Of a stretch of 64,000 nucleotides of DNA, positions 10,955 to 21,717 are shown in pieces. The translations under genes were made by a program, and so were the position numbers. Numbering within the stretch: the stretch's first letter is position 1; the number at the start of each line of letters is the position of its first letter. The stretch is taken from the NCBI GenBank assembly GCA_006503535.1, contig QYRS01000002.1, forward strand, positions 2,852,001-2,916,000, written 5' to 3'. Origin of the DNA: Arthrinium phaeospermum. Lineage: Eukaryota; Ascomycota; Sordariomycetes; Amphisphaeriales; Apiosporaceae. The notes beneath the pieces are model-generated. The model was not told the DNA's origin, made no database searches, and worked only from the letters and a program-made list of their open reading frames with translations.

Positions 10955-11526
10955 GATGTATCTCCCACCCTAATTCCTTCGCGCAAGGAGGAGTAGGGCT
11001 TGGCCAAAGACAGGCAGCCAGCCACACCGGCAGATCTGGTGTGCGGGAAAATAGGCCGAGCCCTACAGGAGAGCCAGAGCGGGATTGAGAGTGGTGGTGT
11101 ATTGCAAAGTTGGATGTCGGTCAGTCCTGGACATGCATGCATGAGAGCGACACCTAGGCAGGCTTAGGTATCAATTTGTGAGACAAGGCTGCATCGGTGA
11201 AGCCCTGGTCGATAGACTGATAGGCTGCCTGCATTGGCTGCTTGCAGTAGCAGTTGGTTGGAGCAGCAGCAGCGGCGGCGGCGGCGACAGCAGCGATCAA
11301 TCAATCAATTGAAGGCTCTCTATCTTTAGAGAAAAGAAATCAACATCCAATGAGAAATATATAGGGTGTCTTCCCCCAACAGCCTCTCGGCTGATAGTTG
11401 ACAGAACGCGGAGGCTTGCTTACATTGAAACGATGATATCCCCAATAGCTTACCTAATTGGATGGGCATCAAACATTGAAACCCTTTTATGGCGAGCGCC
11501 CGTTCGTTTACCTTAAAGACAACTAA
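10955..11526. other. Intergenic, upstream of pfkB gene
   Basis: Promoter side of the pfkB gene up to the degraded element. It contains a GCA/GCG triplet tract at 11262-11294 followed by TCAA tetramers, and no gene that I can support. CTAA at 11523-11526 is a candidate target-site duplication (see the mobile element). Confidence 0.5.
11262..11294. repeat. AGC/GCG trinucleotide microsatellite
   Basis: An imperfect run of AGC then GGC triplets, followed at once by ATCAATCAATCAATT. It is non-coding in all frames that I can relate to a gene. Confidence 0.8.
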
Positions 11527-11527
11527 A

Positions 11528-11564
11528 GGTGTGATCGGCTCGCATTTACTACTATAGCAATAAA
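11528..11564 (+). repeat. Left terminal inverted repeat of the RIP relic
   Basis: Begins GGTGTGATCGGCTCG. The first 15 bases are identical to the right end read on the opposite strand. Later mismatches are mostly C here against T at the other end. Confidence 0.8.
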
Positions 11565-14545
11565 ACTAACCGATTTTACTACTATACACGACTCGACATA
11601 CCCCTTAAGCGTTTTTATTAAATTAAAGAAATTAGACTTTATTTAGTATTAAAAATTAATTAAATAGATTTAATTAATTTAAAAAGCTTTATAATAACTT
11701 ATTAAGTTATTAATAAAATATTAAATAACTTTAATTAACGTTTTTATAAATTATTTTATATAATAAACTTATATTTAAATTATTATTAAGTTAATTAAAA
11801 AAAGCCGGCTTAAAAGATATTTAATATTAAACTATCGATTAAAAATTAATAATATTTTATATATATTAATTTATAATTAATTATAACGAACTATTATTAT
11901 AATATTTTATTACGTTTAAAGTATTATTTTTAAAGCTTTTTAAATAATATTATCGATAATAATATAATTATATAAAGCGTATATTAAATAATCGAGCGAT
12001 TAATATTTAATTTTAAAAATAATATTAAACTTTAAAACGTAGCTTTTTTATAACTATATTAAAATTATTAATAAAATATACCTATATATTTATATATTAA
12101 AAAAAAAGTAAAAACGTTAATATAATAAAAAGGGTTAAATATTATAAAATATATTTATTATAATATAAATAAATAAAACGTTTAATTATATATTAATTAA
12201 AATTAAAAGTAATATATATAACTTTTTATTATTAAATTATATTTTAAATTAAAACTTTTTTATACCGGCTAACCGATTTTACTTAATAAATATAGGGTTC
12301 GATAAATAAAAAGGTATTATTATATTATATTATATATATACTATTTATAAGAATAGTATATTAAAAAATATCGGCCGTAAAATATAATAAAATTATATAA
12401 TTTTCGGTATTTTTATTTAAAAATTATTATTAAATAAATATTTAATATATTTAAATATAAATAGAAGATAATTAAATATTCTATATTAAAATATAACCTT
12501 TATATATAAATTTAATTAATATATATATTTATAACCTTTATAACTTTATTTAAAAAGAGGGGATTAAAAATATTAATAAAGAGGCGGTTTTTTTATAAAT
12601 AAAACTAAATAAGTTTATAAATATTTATAATTAATATAAAAAGAAAATTTAAAAGAAAACTTCGATAAAAATATATAATTAAATCGTATAAATATCGTAA
12701 TTAATATATAAAAAGGAATTAAGTCGATATTTAATAACTATTTAATTAATTTTATTAATATAAATCTAATAAATTATTAATTTATTTAATAAAAATTTAA
12801 TTTTAATAATAAAATAAATAAGGTATTAATATTAATTAAATTACCACTTTTTAAAGCCTTAAGTTAATAATAAACAATTAATTATAAAGTTATTAATCGA
12901 TTATATATTATTTATTTTAACGCGAAAAAGGATATTATTTATAAATTCGATAATATTAATTAATTTAAAACGAAAAATATAATAAAAATAAATAATATAT
13001 ATAATATAATATTATTAATAAAATAGGTTAAATATTAACGGTTTAAATAAAAAAGTATTATTTAAATAAATTAAATCTATTAAAACTAATTTTAAAACTT
13101 AATTTTATTATTAAATATTATAATATAAATCCGGCTATTTATTAATTTATTTATTAATTTATTAATCTAATAATAACTCCTTTAAAAATATTACTTTTTT
13201 ATTATTATTCTTTATTTATTATAATATAATAATATATATCAATATATTAACGATTTTTTTAATAGTTTTAACCCTTTTTAAAAAGGTTAATTATTTTTTT
13301 AATTAATAATTAATAATATATACTATTACCTTTATATTATTAAATTTAAATACTTTAAATATTAATTTTATTAAATAGTTTATACTATTATTAATTATAA
13401 TAAATATAGTTATATAATTACTACTCCTTTTTATAAAATTTTAATTAATCTTTTAAATAAAATTATTTATAATTAAAACCTTATTAATTACTTTATTTCT
13501 TTATTAAAATTAAATTTATTTAATAAATTATTATTAAAATTAGTATTATAAAGCTATTTATATTAAAATTAATTAATTTATAAGGGGAAGTTTTATTCTT
13601 TATTTAAAAATATATTTTAATATTTCGTTATCTTTTTTAACTTTTATAACGTATATATTAAAAATAATTTCTTTATTAAATATTTTTTAATATATAATAT
13701 TATCGAATAGCTCGGTTTTTATTTATATCTTTTTATCTTTAAACTTATTTAAAAACTAAACCTAAATTAATAATAATACCTTTATAATATTATATTTATT
13801 AAAACCTTAATTAAACTTTTTTATAATTATTTATAAATATTATCGATTTTTATATATAATATATACCTTTTTAACCTTTTTTATATTTTAATTATATATA
13901 AAGTATTTAATTTACGCCTATTTATATATATATTTAAAAGTTAACGTTATTTTTTTAATTCGATTAATTATAAATATATTATTTCTCCAGCATTTTAAGA
14001 ATTATTTTATAAAATAATTCCTTTTTTTAATATCGATTATAAGCCGTTTTTTTAATTGATTTAACCTTTTTATTATTATTATAAACCGTTAAACCCTTTT
14101 AATAAATATTTTAAATAATCGCCTTAATATATATACCTTAAAAGGCGTTAATTAAACTTATTAAATAAAAAAATTAATAAATCAAAAGTTATTATTAATT
14201 TTATTACTATTTATATTAAATTTAACCTCTTTATTAATAAATTATTAATTAAAACTATATTAATTAATTAAAATAATTAAATTAAATAGTTTAAAGCTAT
14301 TAAATTCATTATTTATTTAATTATATTAATTTATAATTAAAAAGGGTATTTTTATATTAATAAATTAATAAAAAAGGTATAATAATAATAAGTTTATAAT
14401 AAATAAATATAATATATTTAATTTTTAAAACTTTTTAAAAAGGCTTTAAAACATATTAAAATAAACTTAACGTTAAAAAAGTATATATTTTATAATATAT
14501 CGCGTATAAATATTAATTTATATTTATAAGATATATTAAGAGGAA

Positions 14546-14582
14546 TTTATTACTATAATAATAAATTCGAGCCGATCACACC
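14546..14582 (-). repeat. Right terminal inverted repeat of the RIP relic
   Basis: Read on the minus strand it begins GGTGTGATCGGCTCG and continues with T where the left end has C at three positions. It is followed directly by CTAA (14583-14586). Confidence 0.8.
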
Positions 14583-15262
14583 CTAACACCTAGGCAGTTA
14601 ACCAAATGGCATGGAAAATCGGGTAGGATAGAATGATATTGCACGATTATTGATACAATATCCCGGTCCTGCTTTGAGCGGGGCACCTTATATGGCAGAC
14701 ACCTCTATTTGAAGCTACAGCGCAGTAGCTTGCGTCCCAGGCAGCTCCTTGCCCCAACGGCTCTAATGCAGGGGTTCTCCAAACATCTTAAACATCCATC
14801 CACGTAACCACGCAAGCCGCCCAGACTCCCAGCTGTCAAATACGCTAGGCTAGGTATGTACGCTGTAACGCCAGGCAGTCGGATTCTTTATGTCGTCGCC
14901 TGATCGGCGACTCAACTTTATTTACAATATATGCATGCATTCACTCCATAGGTACGATCTTGACATCGCTGCATTTATTCCGTTCTCTTGTTGCTTCCCG
15001 CGTCTGGCTTGATCGTTTCGGAAAAAGAGGCCTTCGCGTTTGAGCGGGCAGTTTCCCCTATTGCGTAGATTGCGTAGCAGGTCCCCTCCTAAACCAGCTA
15101 ATTGCTAGGTGGGCTCCGCCTAACAGGGGACGACTTCTCTTCCACTCCTTGTACGTGTCTGTGTCTGTCAAGCCCAACGAGCCAACTTCGCAGCTTCCGT
15201 GTTCACCACCAACATAAAACCTACCATCTGTCGCAATCCACATTGCGCACGTAGCTGCCACC
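14583..15262. other. Intergenic, promoter region of cyclase-associated protein gene
   Basis: Base composition returns to normal directly after the element. CCTAGGC-type words occur at about 14589 and 14850. I see no gene. Confidence 0.5.
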
Positions 15263-17072
15263 ATGGCCACCAACAATATGCATAACCTCACAACCCTCAT
15301 CAAGCGGTACGTGGTTGCTCCCCAACTTTCCTACCCTCCCTCCCTTTTCGTGCCCAAAGAGTGAACGACGCAGCCGTCGCAACCCCGTCGCAATGGCCCC
15401 CCTTCTCGTGTCCGAAGATTGTAAAGACTGGTTTACTCAACTCAGCAACAGGCTTGAAGCCGCTACCGCTCGCTTAGAAGACATTGCTACTTCGACCATA
15501 GAGCTGCCCCAAGCTGTGCCGGCTCTATCCCACACCCTCGCCTCCCCGACCGGCGCTGGCAGCCCAGCCCCAACACCGGCCCCGGCCGCCTCTCCCGCCC
15601 TCAAGACAGTCATCGAAGAGCCTCTAGCCGAGTCGATTGAGGATTTCGACATCTTCATCTCTCAGTCCGTCGACAAGTATGTCCAGGCCAGTAACAAGCT
15701 GGGCGGCCTCATCGCCGAGCAGGCCGCCAAGGTCCTGGAGGGTTTCCAGCAACAGCGCCGCTTCCTCCTCGTCTCGACGCAGGCGAAGAAGCCCGACTTC
15801 ACGGGCTCGGAAATGGCTGTATACCAGGAGCTGCTAAAGCCCATCAACGAGGCCCTGATGGCTGTCGGTAGCATCAAGGAGTCGAACCGCGGCTCCCCCG
15901 TCTTCAGCCAGCTGAGCGCCGTCGCCGAGGGTATTATGGTCTTGGCTTGGGTGACCGTCGACAACCGTCCGTACAAGCATGTTGAGGAGTCGCTCGGGTC
16001 TGCTCAGTTCTTTGGAAACCGCGTCCTCAAGGAGTACAAGGACAAGGACGCTGCTCAGGTCGCATGGATCCAGGCCTTTTACCAGGTCTTCAAGGACCTG
16101 ACCGAGTACGTCAAGCAGTACTTCCCTAGCGGCATCCCGTGGAACCCCAGTGGCCTGCCCGCCGCCGAAGTCGCAAAGAACATACCGAAACCAGGGGGCG
16201 CCAGCTCCTCTGCTCCCCCACCTCCACCTCCTGCCGCAGGTGGTGCGCCGCCGCCGCCGCCTCCCCCCGGCCCCCCGCCGGTCCTGCAGATCAAGGAAAG
16301 CGGTAGTTCAACAGAGCCTGCCTCTGGGGCCAATCTGGGTGCCGTGTTTAGTGAGATCAACAAGGGCTCGGATGTGACCAAGGGCCTGCGAAAGGTGGAC
16401 CGATCCGAGATGACGCACAAGAACCCCTCCCTGAGAGCCGCTTCCGTCGTTCCTGATCGCGAATCTTCGGGTCGCGGGAAGAGCCCCGCACCCGCGAGGA
16501 AGCCCAAGCCGGAGAGCATGAGGGCCAAGAAGCCTCCGAGGAAGGAGCTTGACGGAAACAAGTGGTTGATTGTAAGTCCAATTGGGACCTGCCATCTCCA
16601 GGAACAGGTACACTAACATTCATGCTAGGAAAACTACGAGAGGCATCCCGACCCCATCGAGATCGACGCATCCATCAACCACTCGATTCTTATTTCCAAG
16701 TGCAATCACACCACCGTCATCATCAAGGGCAAGGCCAACGCTGTGACCGTTGAGAACACGCAGCGGCTTTCCATTGTGGTGGACAGCCTCGTCTCCACCG
16801 TCGACGTCGTCAAGTCGTCCAACTTCGCCCTGCAGGTCATGGGCGTCATCCCCACCGTCATGATGGACCAGATGGACGGCGCCACGGTCTACCTTAGCAG
16901 GGAGAGCACGGCGACCCGCATCTTCAGCAGCAAGAGCGCCGGCATTAACCTGAACGTTCTCGACAACGACGAGGACGACTACAAGGAGGTGCCCCTGCCC
17001 AGCCAGATGTGCCACTACTTCGACGAGAAGAAGGGCCAGCTGGTCAACGAGATCGTCGAGCACGCCGGTTAG
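15263..17072 (+). CDS. CAP1: Adenylyl cyclase-associated protein (CAP/Srv2)
   Basis: Binds G-actin, recycles actin monomers from cofilin and, in fungi, links Ras to adenylyl cyclase. Three exons, 15263-15306, 15452-16571 and 16629-17072, coding 535 aa. The short first exon (MATNNMHNLTTLIK) joins RLEAATARLED to rebuild the CAP N-terminal helix. A helical-folded domain follows, then a proline-rich segment at about residues 267-292 (runs of 6-7 Pro, a profilin-binding type). The C-terminal beta-helix CARP domain follows the KWLIENYE junction. The ATG context GCCACCATGG is strong. An in-frame ATG at 15393, inside intron 1, would give a different N-terminus if that intron were retained. The length is usual for the family. 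Confidence 0.95.
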
Positions 17073-17516
17073 AGTATAGGTACGTCGGGTCGGATGTATG
17101 ATGAATGCAAACGGCGTCCATGGGTGACTTTATGAGCCTTACGCTTCCACATTACAAAGCGTTCCAGCATAGGGATATTTTGCATTGAAAGACTAGTAGT
17201 GTATTGTATTGTATAGAGAGCAATCGCAATATTACATCTCCATCATTCCTTCAAATAACTGCATGATTGCCCTAGTAAAAAAACATTTGAGCGAGAGCTC
17301 TGTGGCCACCAAGTACCGGCAATGATGCTATATGTCTGAAGGCTGTCTATAGGGAGAAAGTGCAAGTCTACAGAGAAATGTGCAAAGGTAGGGTAGGGAG
17401 ACGACCCCGGAAACCCCTCTCCTCGCTCTGGATTTACACGTACAACGACCCCGAACTCAACTCGACACTCTTTCTTGCTTCGATCGGCCGTCCGTCTTGT
17501 AAGAATAGGCCGTAGT
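17073..17516. other. Convergent intergenic region
   Basis: 3' untranslated space between the CAP gene and the carnitine acetyltransferase gene. AT-rich words near 17190-17280 could serve polyadenylation. No gene is seen. Confidence 0.5.
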
Positions 17517-19757
17517 CTACAGCTTAGCCTTGGGGGCCTCGAGGGTCTGGGTCATGAGGTCGCGGATATCGCCCGCGGCCTCGTTGAGGTAGTAGCTCAT
17601 TTTCTGGCTACCAAGACCCTTGGAGACAATGTTGAAGTTGATGCTGCAAATAATCGATCAGCCTTGAACATGCGCAATAGATGAGGGGTAGGAGGGGTTG
17701 GGTTCTTCTTACCTGTTTTCGTTAATCATGTAGGCGATACCGAAGCCTCCGTCAATGACCTGGCTCCAGCCGTACCCGTTGAAGAACTCGGAGCTCAGCT
17801 GACTGGTGCTCAGGTACCAGGAGCTCGAGTAGCCATAGGCCGGGTCCTTGTAGATGGCGGGGACCTCCTGGCCGGGCTCGAGGAGCTTCTTGAGTCCGAA
17901 GAGGTGGCGGTCGACACCCTTGCCGTCCGACGCCGCGCTGATGTACTCAATGTGACTGTTGACAGCCTTGCGGAAGAGGTCGATACGCGTCTGGTCCTCG
18001 GCGGACGCATCGGCCATGCTGGCGCAGAAGGCTACGCTGTCCTCCGATACCGAGCGGCACGTCTCCGTGCGGCCCAGCTGGAAACGGCGCGTGGCCGCCG
18101 ACTCATACGTGGGTCGGTTCTTGCCGTACATCTTGTGGTAGGCCAACTGAATGACCATCTGCACGTACGCATCGGGCGAGCACTTGAACTTCTTGATCAG
18201 ACCCTTGCCGTAGCCTTGGTAGGCCTGGACGGCGAGTTCGTGCGAACCGATGACCGTGTTGAAGTCCTTCTCGGCCCGCTCAATCTCGGCCTGCACCTCC
18301 TTGGTGATCTCGAAATTCACAGCAGCTGGCTCAGGGAGGTTTGATCGCACCGAGGGGTTGCTGAAGTCGAGCTTATTGTTGAAAATGACGTCATTTACAT
18401 AGTCGTTAAGGCGATGCGTCGGTGTGCCATCCATCATACTGTGCTCTCCCATGAATCCAGATGTGCCGTTGTCGTTCACGATGAACTGCAGGGGTTTATC
18501 ATACCACCTGTTCTTACCATCGCCGTGCCAGTACGCGTGCGCTCGCTCCTCCAGGGTAACCGGGGCAGCATCGTCCAGGCAGACAACGAAGGAAGCTGAC
18601 TCGACAGCCTCCAGCGCGGCCTTATTCTTAGGCGCAGCATTGAGCAGGATCTCCCGGGCGTCAGTCCAGACGTCACGGTTCTCGGACGTGAGCGCGCCAA
18701 CAGCCGGTTGCCGTGCTGCCAACTCGTACACGCGTGCAAATTGCGCCTCAAGCTCCGACGTGTTCAGCTGCTGGCCATCCACCTCGTGCGAGATCTTGAA
18801 GAGCTGGTTCTTTCGCATGGCGATGATGTGCTTGTGGGTGCTGGCATCATATTTGACGGGGTAGTCGGCAGGCTTCGCAGCCACACGGCTGGCATTGAAC
18901 ATCCATTTGTAGCTGTCCATGCAGATGGGCAGTTTCTTCATGTACTCGGGCTCGAGAGTGCCACTATCGACCTGCTTCTTGAACTCCAAAGCTGCCGTCG
19001 TTATAGCTGCCGCTCGCTTGGCCGGGTTGCGCCGCCGGCGGTCGTCTCGGTGGGAGTAGAAGTAGCTGACATAGGGAACGACGGGGTCGCGGTATGCCAG
19101 ATAAGCGGCCTCGTTCCACCACTCATAGATCCAATTCCGCACATTGGGGTCCTCGCGCTTGGCGACCAGCTTCTCCTGCAGCTTGCGACCCACGCCACCG
19201 GGCTTGACAAACTCCTCAACAGCCTTCTTGCTGCTGGCGAGCTCGTCGGCGCTCAATAGCGGATGTAGCGACTTGATGTAGCGGGCCGAGGTCTCTTCGA
19301 GGGTCGGCACGGGGAGGCGCGGCAACGAGTCTTGGAACCGCAGCATCGGTCCTTTTGACTTGTCTTCTGCATAGCCTGTGGCATAGTTAGTGATGCTAGT
19401 CACATGGAAAGCTAAGCTAAGCTCAGAGTGACGGTCAGGGGCTCATGCGACTTTACTTACCAGCTGGCAGGGAGCTATTGCTCCGTTTTGCGGCTGGTGC
19501 CATTAGAAGTATGTTGCTCTGCAGATTCAATAACAAGGTGTATTCGTCAGTCTCGAGTGCTCCTCTTTGCGTTGTTTGGGAGGGTTTTAAAAGGGCAGGT
19601 TGTGTACAAAGAGCCGAGGTCCAAACGTGGTGGTTGTGGCAGGATATAGCACGACCAAGGGATAGCTTCTACACACCTTGGGATTTCGCAGTTGCTGTCT
19701 CGCGGTTGATCTGAGTGCGGTAGCTTGAGCCCGACTCTTTACCAGAGAAGCAAACAT
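17517..19757 (-). CDS. CAT2: Carnitine O-acetyltransferase, mitochondrial and peroxisomal forms
   Basis: Transfers acetyl groups between CoA and carnitine so that acetyl units can leave or enter organelles; needed for growth on acetate or fatty acids. Minus-strand exons: 19757-19677, 19518-19461, 19375-17713 and 17643-17517 (642 aa). The first exon (MFASLVKSRAQATALRS and on) is basic, hydroxylated and free of acidic residues, like a mitochondrial presequence. An in-frame ATG at 19503 starts a 610-aa form without it (MAPAAKRSNSS). Catalytic His is H326 of the short form, in GEHSMMDGTPT. The last exon ends AKL, a type 1 peroxisomal signal. Yeast CAT2 and Aspergillus acuJ are known to serve both organelles from one gene. 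The first intron (donor GTGTGT, 158 nt) is the least certain part. Confidence 0.92.
19614..19619 (-). promoter_or_regulatory. CCTCGG word, possible fatty-acid response element
   Basis: CCTCGG on the minus strand is the core bound by FarA/FarB, the fatty-acid-responsive activators of Aspergillus. It lies inside the proposed first intron of the carnitine acetyltransferase gene, about 110 bp upstream of the ATG for the short form. A second copy is at 20399-20404. A six-base word is expected by chance every few kilobases, so this is suggestive only. Confidence 0.25.
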
Positions 19758-21717
19758 GTCAATTGGCTTGTGAGTAAGAAAAAGAGAAAGAGAAGAAGTG
19801 GTCGAACGAGAGGGAGTCGCGACACCTGATGATGATCCACGGCTGAAGCTGGGGGTGGGTAGCGAATTGCGGGTAAGCCGAGTAGGGTGCCGCAGGTTAC
19901 AGAATGTGGTGTTGGTGGATAGTGGTCAAGTGCCTCGCCTCTCTCATACAAGCATGAGCCTAGGTTATTTCTCTACCACTAGTGGGTCTGGCGGCATATG
20001 TTTGTAACTTGGAAAGGGCTGCTAGGTGTACTCGGTCTTTTATGAATCGCGAGCCAAGATCTGGTCTGTCGAGGATGGCGGATGAATGGATCGACTGCAG
20101 GCGAATCTTCGTAGTTGGAAGCTGCCAAGTAGAGCGGACTCTCGAAGATGGGATCATGTGCGCTTTTCTTACCGTTCCAGTTGGATCCTGCCAACAACCC
20201 GGACTCCCGGTTGTGTCTATGTACAGTGATTTGGGGCTGGGCGTCTATTTCACCCTCTGTTACCTGTCTCATCTCACCCGTCTCTATGGGATTGTCTTGT
20301 ACGTCCGGGGTACGCTTTTTTTTAATATGGTTACTTTTACAGATGTACCGCTTCCCCAAAGTTCGCGCCTGGGGAAAGAGACCGAACAGCCCCTCCAGCC
20401 GAGGTAGAATAGCTCTGGAATAGCCGTGTGTTTATCCACTCATGGACGTCCCGTTACTGGTCCCGTGTGTCCGCGCTGAGCTACTAGCGACTCGTCAATT
20501 GGGGACAGATCGATGCCAGACCTTGGCATTGGAGACGAGCTTGACTTATGTAATTGCAAAGCCACATTCACATGCCAGGCCACAGTTCGCATAATGACGT
20601 GTTTTGCACATCCGACACCTCAGTGGTCGCCCATTCTGATTGAATTTGATAACTTTTTACGGGCAATTGTGTACCTGACTGCAAAGCTTTCGGGGATATC
20701 GCACTTTATTCCTGAAAGCTCAAGACATTTCGGTCCTCCTCCCGACCAAGCAAGAATTCCTGGAATATTGAAGGTCTTGGGTCGCGCATAATAACAACAG
20801 ACAGCTTCGCGTGCCATTGTAATCGGATATCGCCCGTCGTTGTTCCAATTCCTTCAACTTTACATCAATGCTAATACTCATTTATGCATACTAATATTTG
20901 TTTATGACTGAACATGAGGTAGGAATAGTAGCAGGTGACTCCGACTTGTTTGCGACTACAAATGTGCACACATATACCTAATGTATGTGTACTTACCGGG
21001 CGATTTTTATCGAAAAATGGCTTGCATCCTGAAATTCAAAAGACAGAACTAAGATCTTGAAGATATAGGAGTTAGCTCTATATTGGGTATGCGCCATATC
21101 AACTCATCAACGGTAATTGAGATTTTACATATCGCAAGGTCGTTTGTTCAATTTCCCCAGGTATGGTAAGCTGAAAATCCATGCGGTATAGGAAATATCA
21201 TGCCCAATATGAGTGAAATTCCTCCCCGGATATGTTACTACATATCATCCCTGGATCGATTTGCAATAGTCCAGGCCGCCAGGGCCATATGTCTCAACGC
21301 CAACAACGTGACAGCTTCGACGGAAAGAGCAGGCAGCTTGGGTTTAATTTGCATTCTTCTTCCGCGAGCTCTGGGAGCTCTCCGCATTTCTCCTCTGGAA
21401 TTCCTCAACTCCCGCCAAACATGCAGTTAAAGTGAAGTCGGCCAAGAGTGATTGCGGGAAGTAAACAACAGGATATAGAGAAAGACCTCCCGGCCTGGAG
21501 CTCCTGACCGTTTGGTAGGACTTCTGTTCCTCTTTCTCTCTTCAGCTGTATGTTCCATGTCTTCGTTCGGTCAACGTACGGCCCAGCCACTCCTTACTTC
21601 TCTTCACTCTTTTCTCTGACCGCAAGGTCCTGTCGCTCTTTTCTTCTGGATGTAGTAGTTTTCTGTTCTTAGTCACTCTTTTCATAAACACCGGTTCTTG
21701 GCTATAGAATCGCAAAA
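19758..21717. other. Divergent intergenic region, no gene seen
   Basis: About 2 kb between the carnitine acetyltransferase and the GH16 gene. Several frames of 60-140 codons overlap on both strands, but their composition is irregular, they share no family motif and none joins into a spliced gene. C/T-rich sequence at 21590-21710 looks like the 5' leader of the GH16 gene. Confidence 0.5.

Larger units (their letters stand above)
11527..14582. mobile_element. RIP-degraded DNA element bounded by 37-bp terminal inverted repeats
   Basis: About 3.06 kb of extremely AT-rich sequence with abrupt borders. Most remaining C and G bases sit in CG dinucleotides, CpA is rare and TpA is abundant, which is the pattern left by repeat-induced point mutation (CpA to TpA). 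No open frame of 60 codons survives. The two ends are inverted repeats: 11528-11564 against the reverse complement of 14546-14582, matching at 33 of 37 positions, and three of the four mismatches are C/T. CTAA flanks both sides (11523-11526 and 14583-14586), one base off on the left, so the duplication is tentative. TIRs point to a class II transposon; with no transposase left, the superfamily cannot be named. Confidence 0.75.

Noticed and set aside
11527..14582. Mitochondrial DNA insertion as the source of the AT-rich island
   Set aside because: No mitochondrial gene or tRNA is recognisable, and the TpA-rich, CpA-poor pattern with inverted-repeat ends fits a RIP-mutated transposon better.
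19979..20407. Overlapping frames of 126 and 141 codons on opposite strands
   Set aside because: Neither shows domain, helix or signal-peptide character, and both lie in the shared promoter region of two genes.
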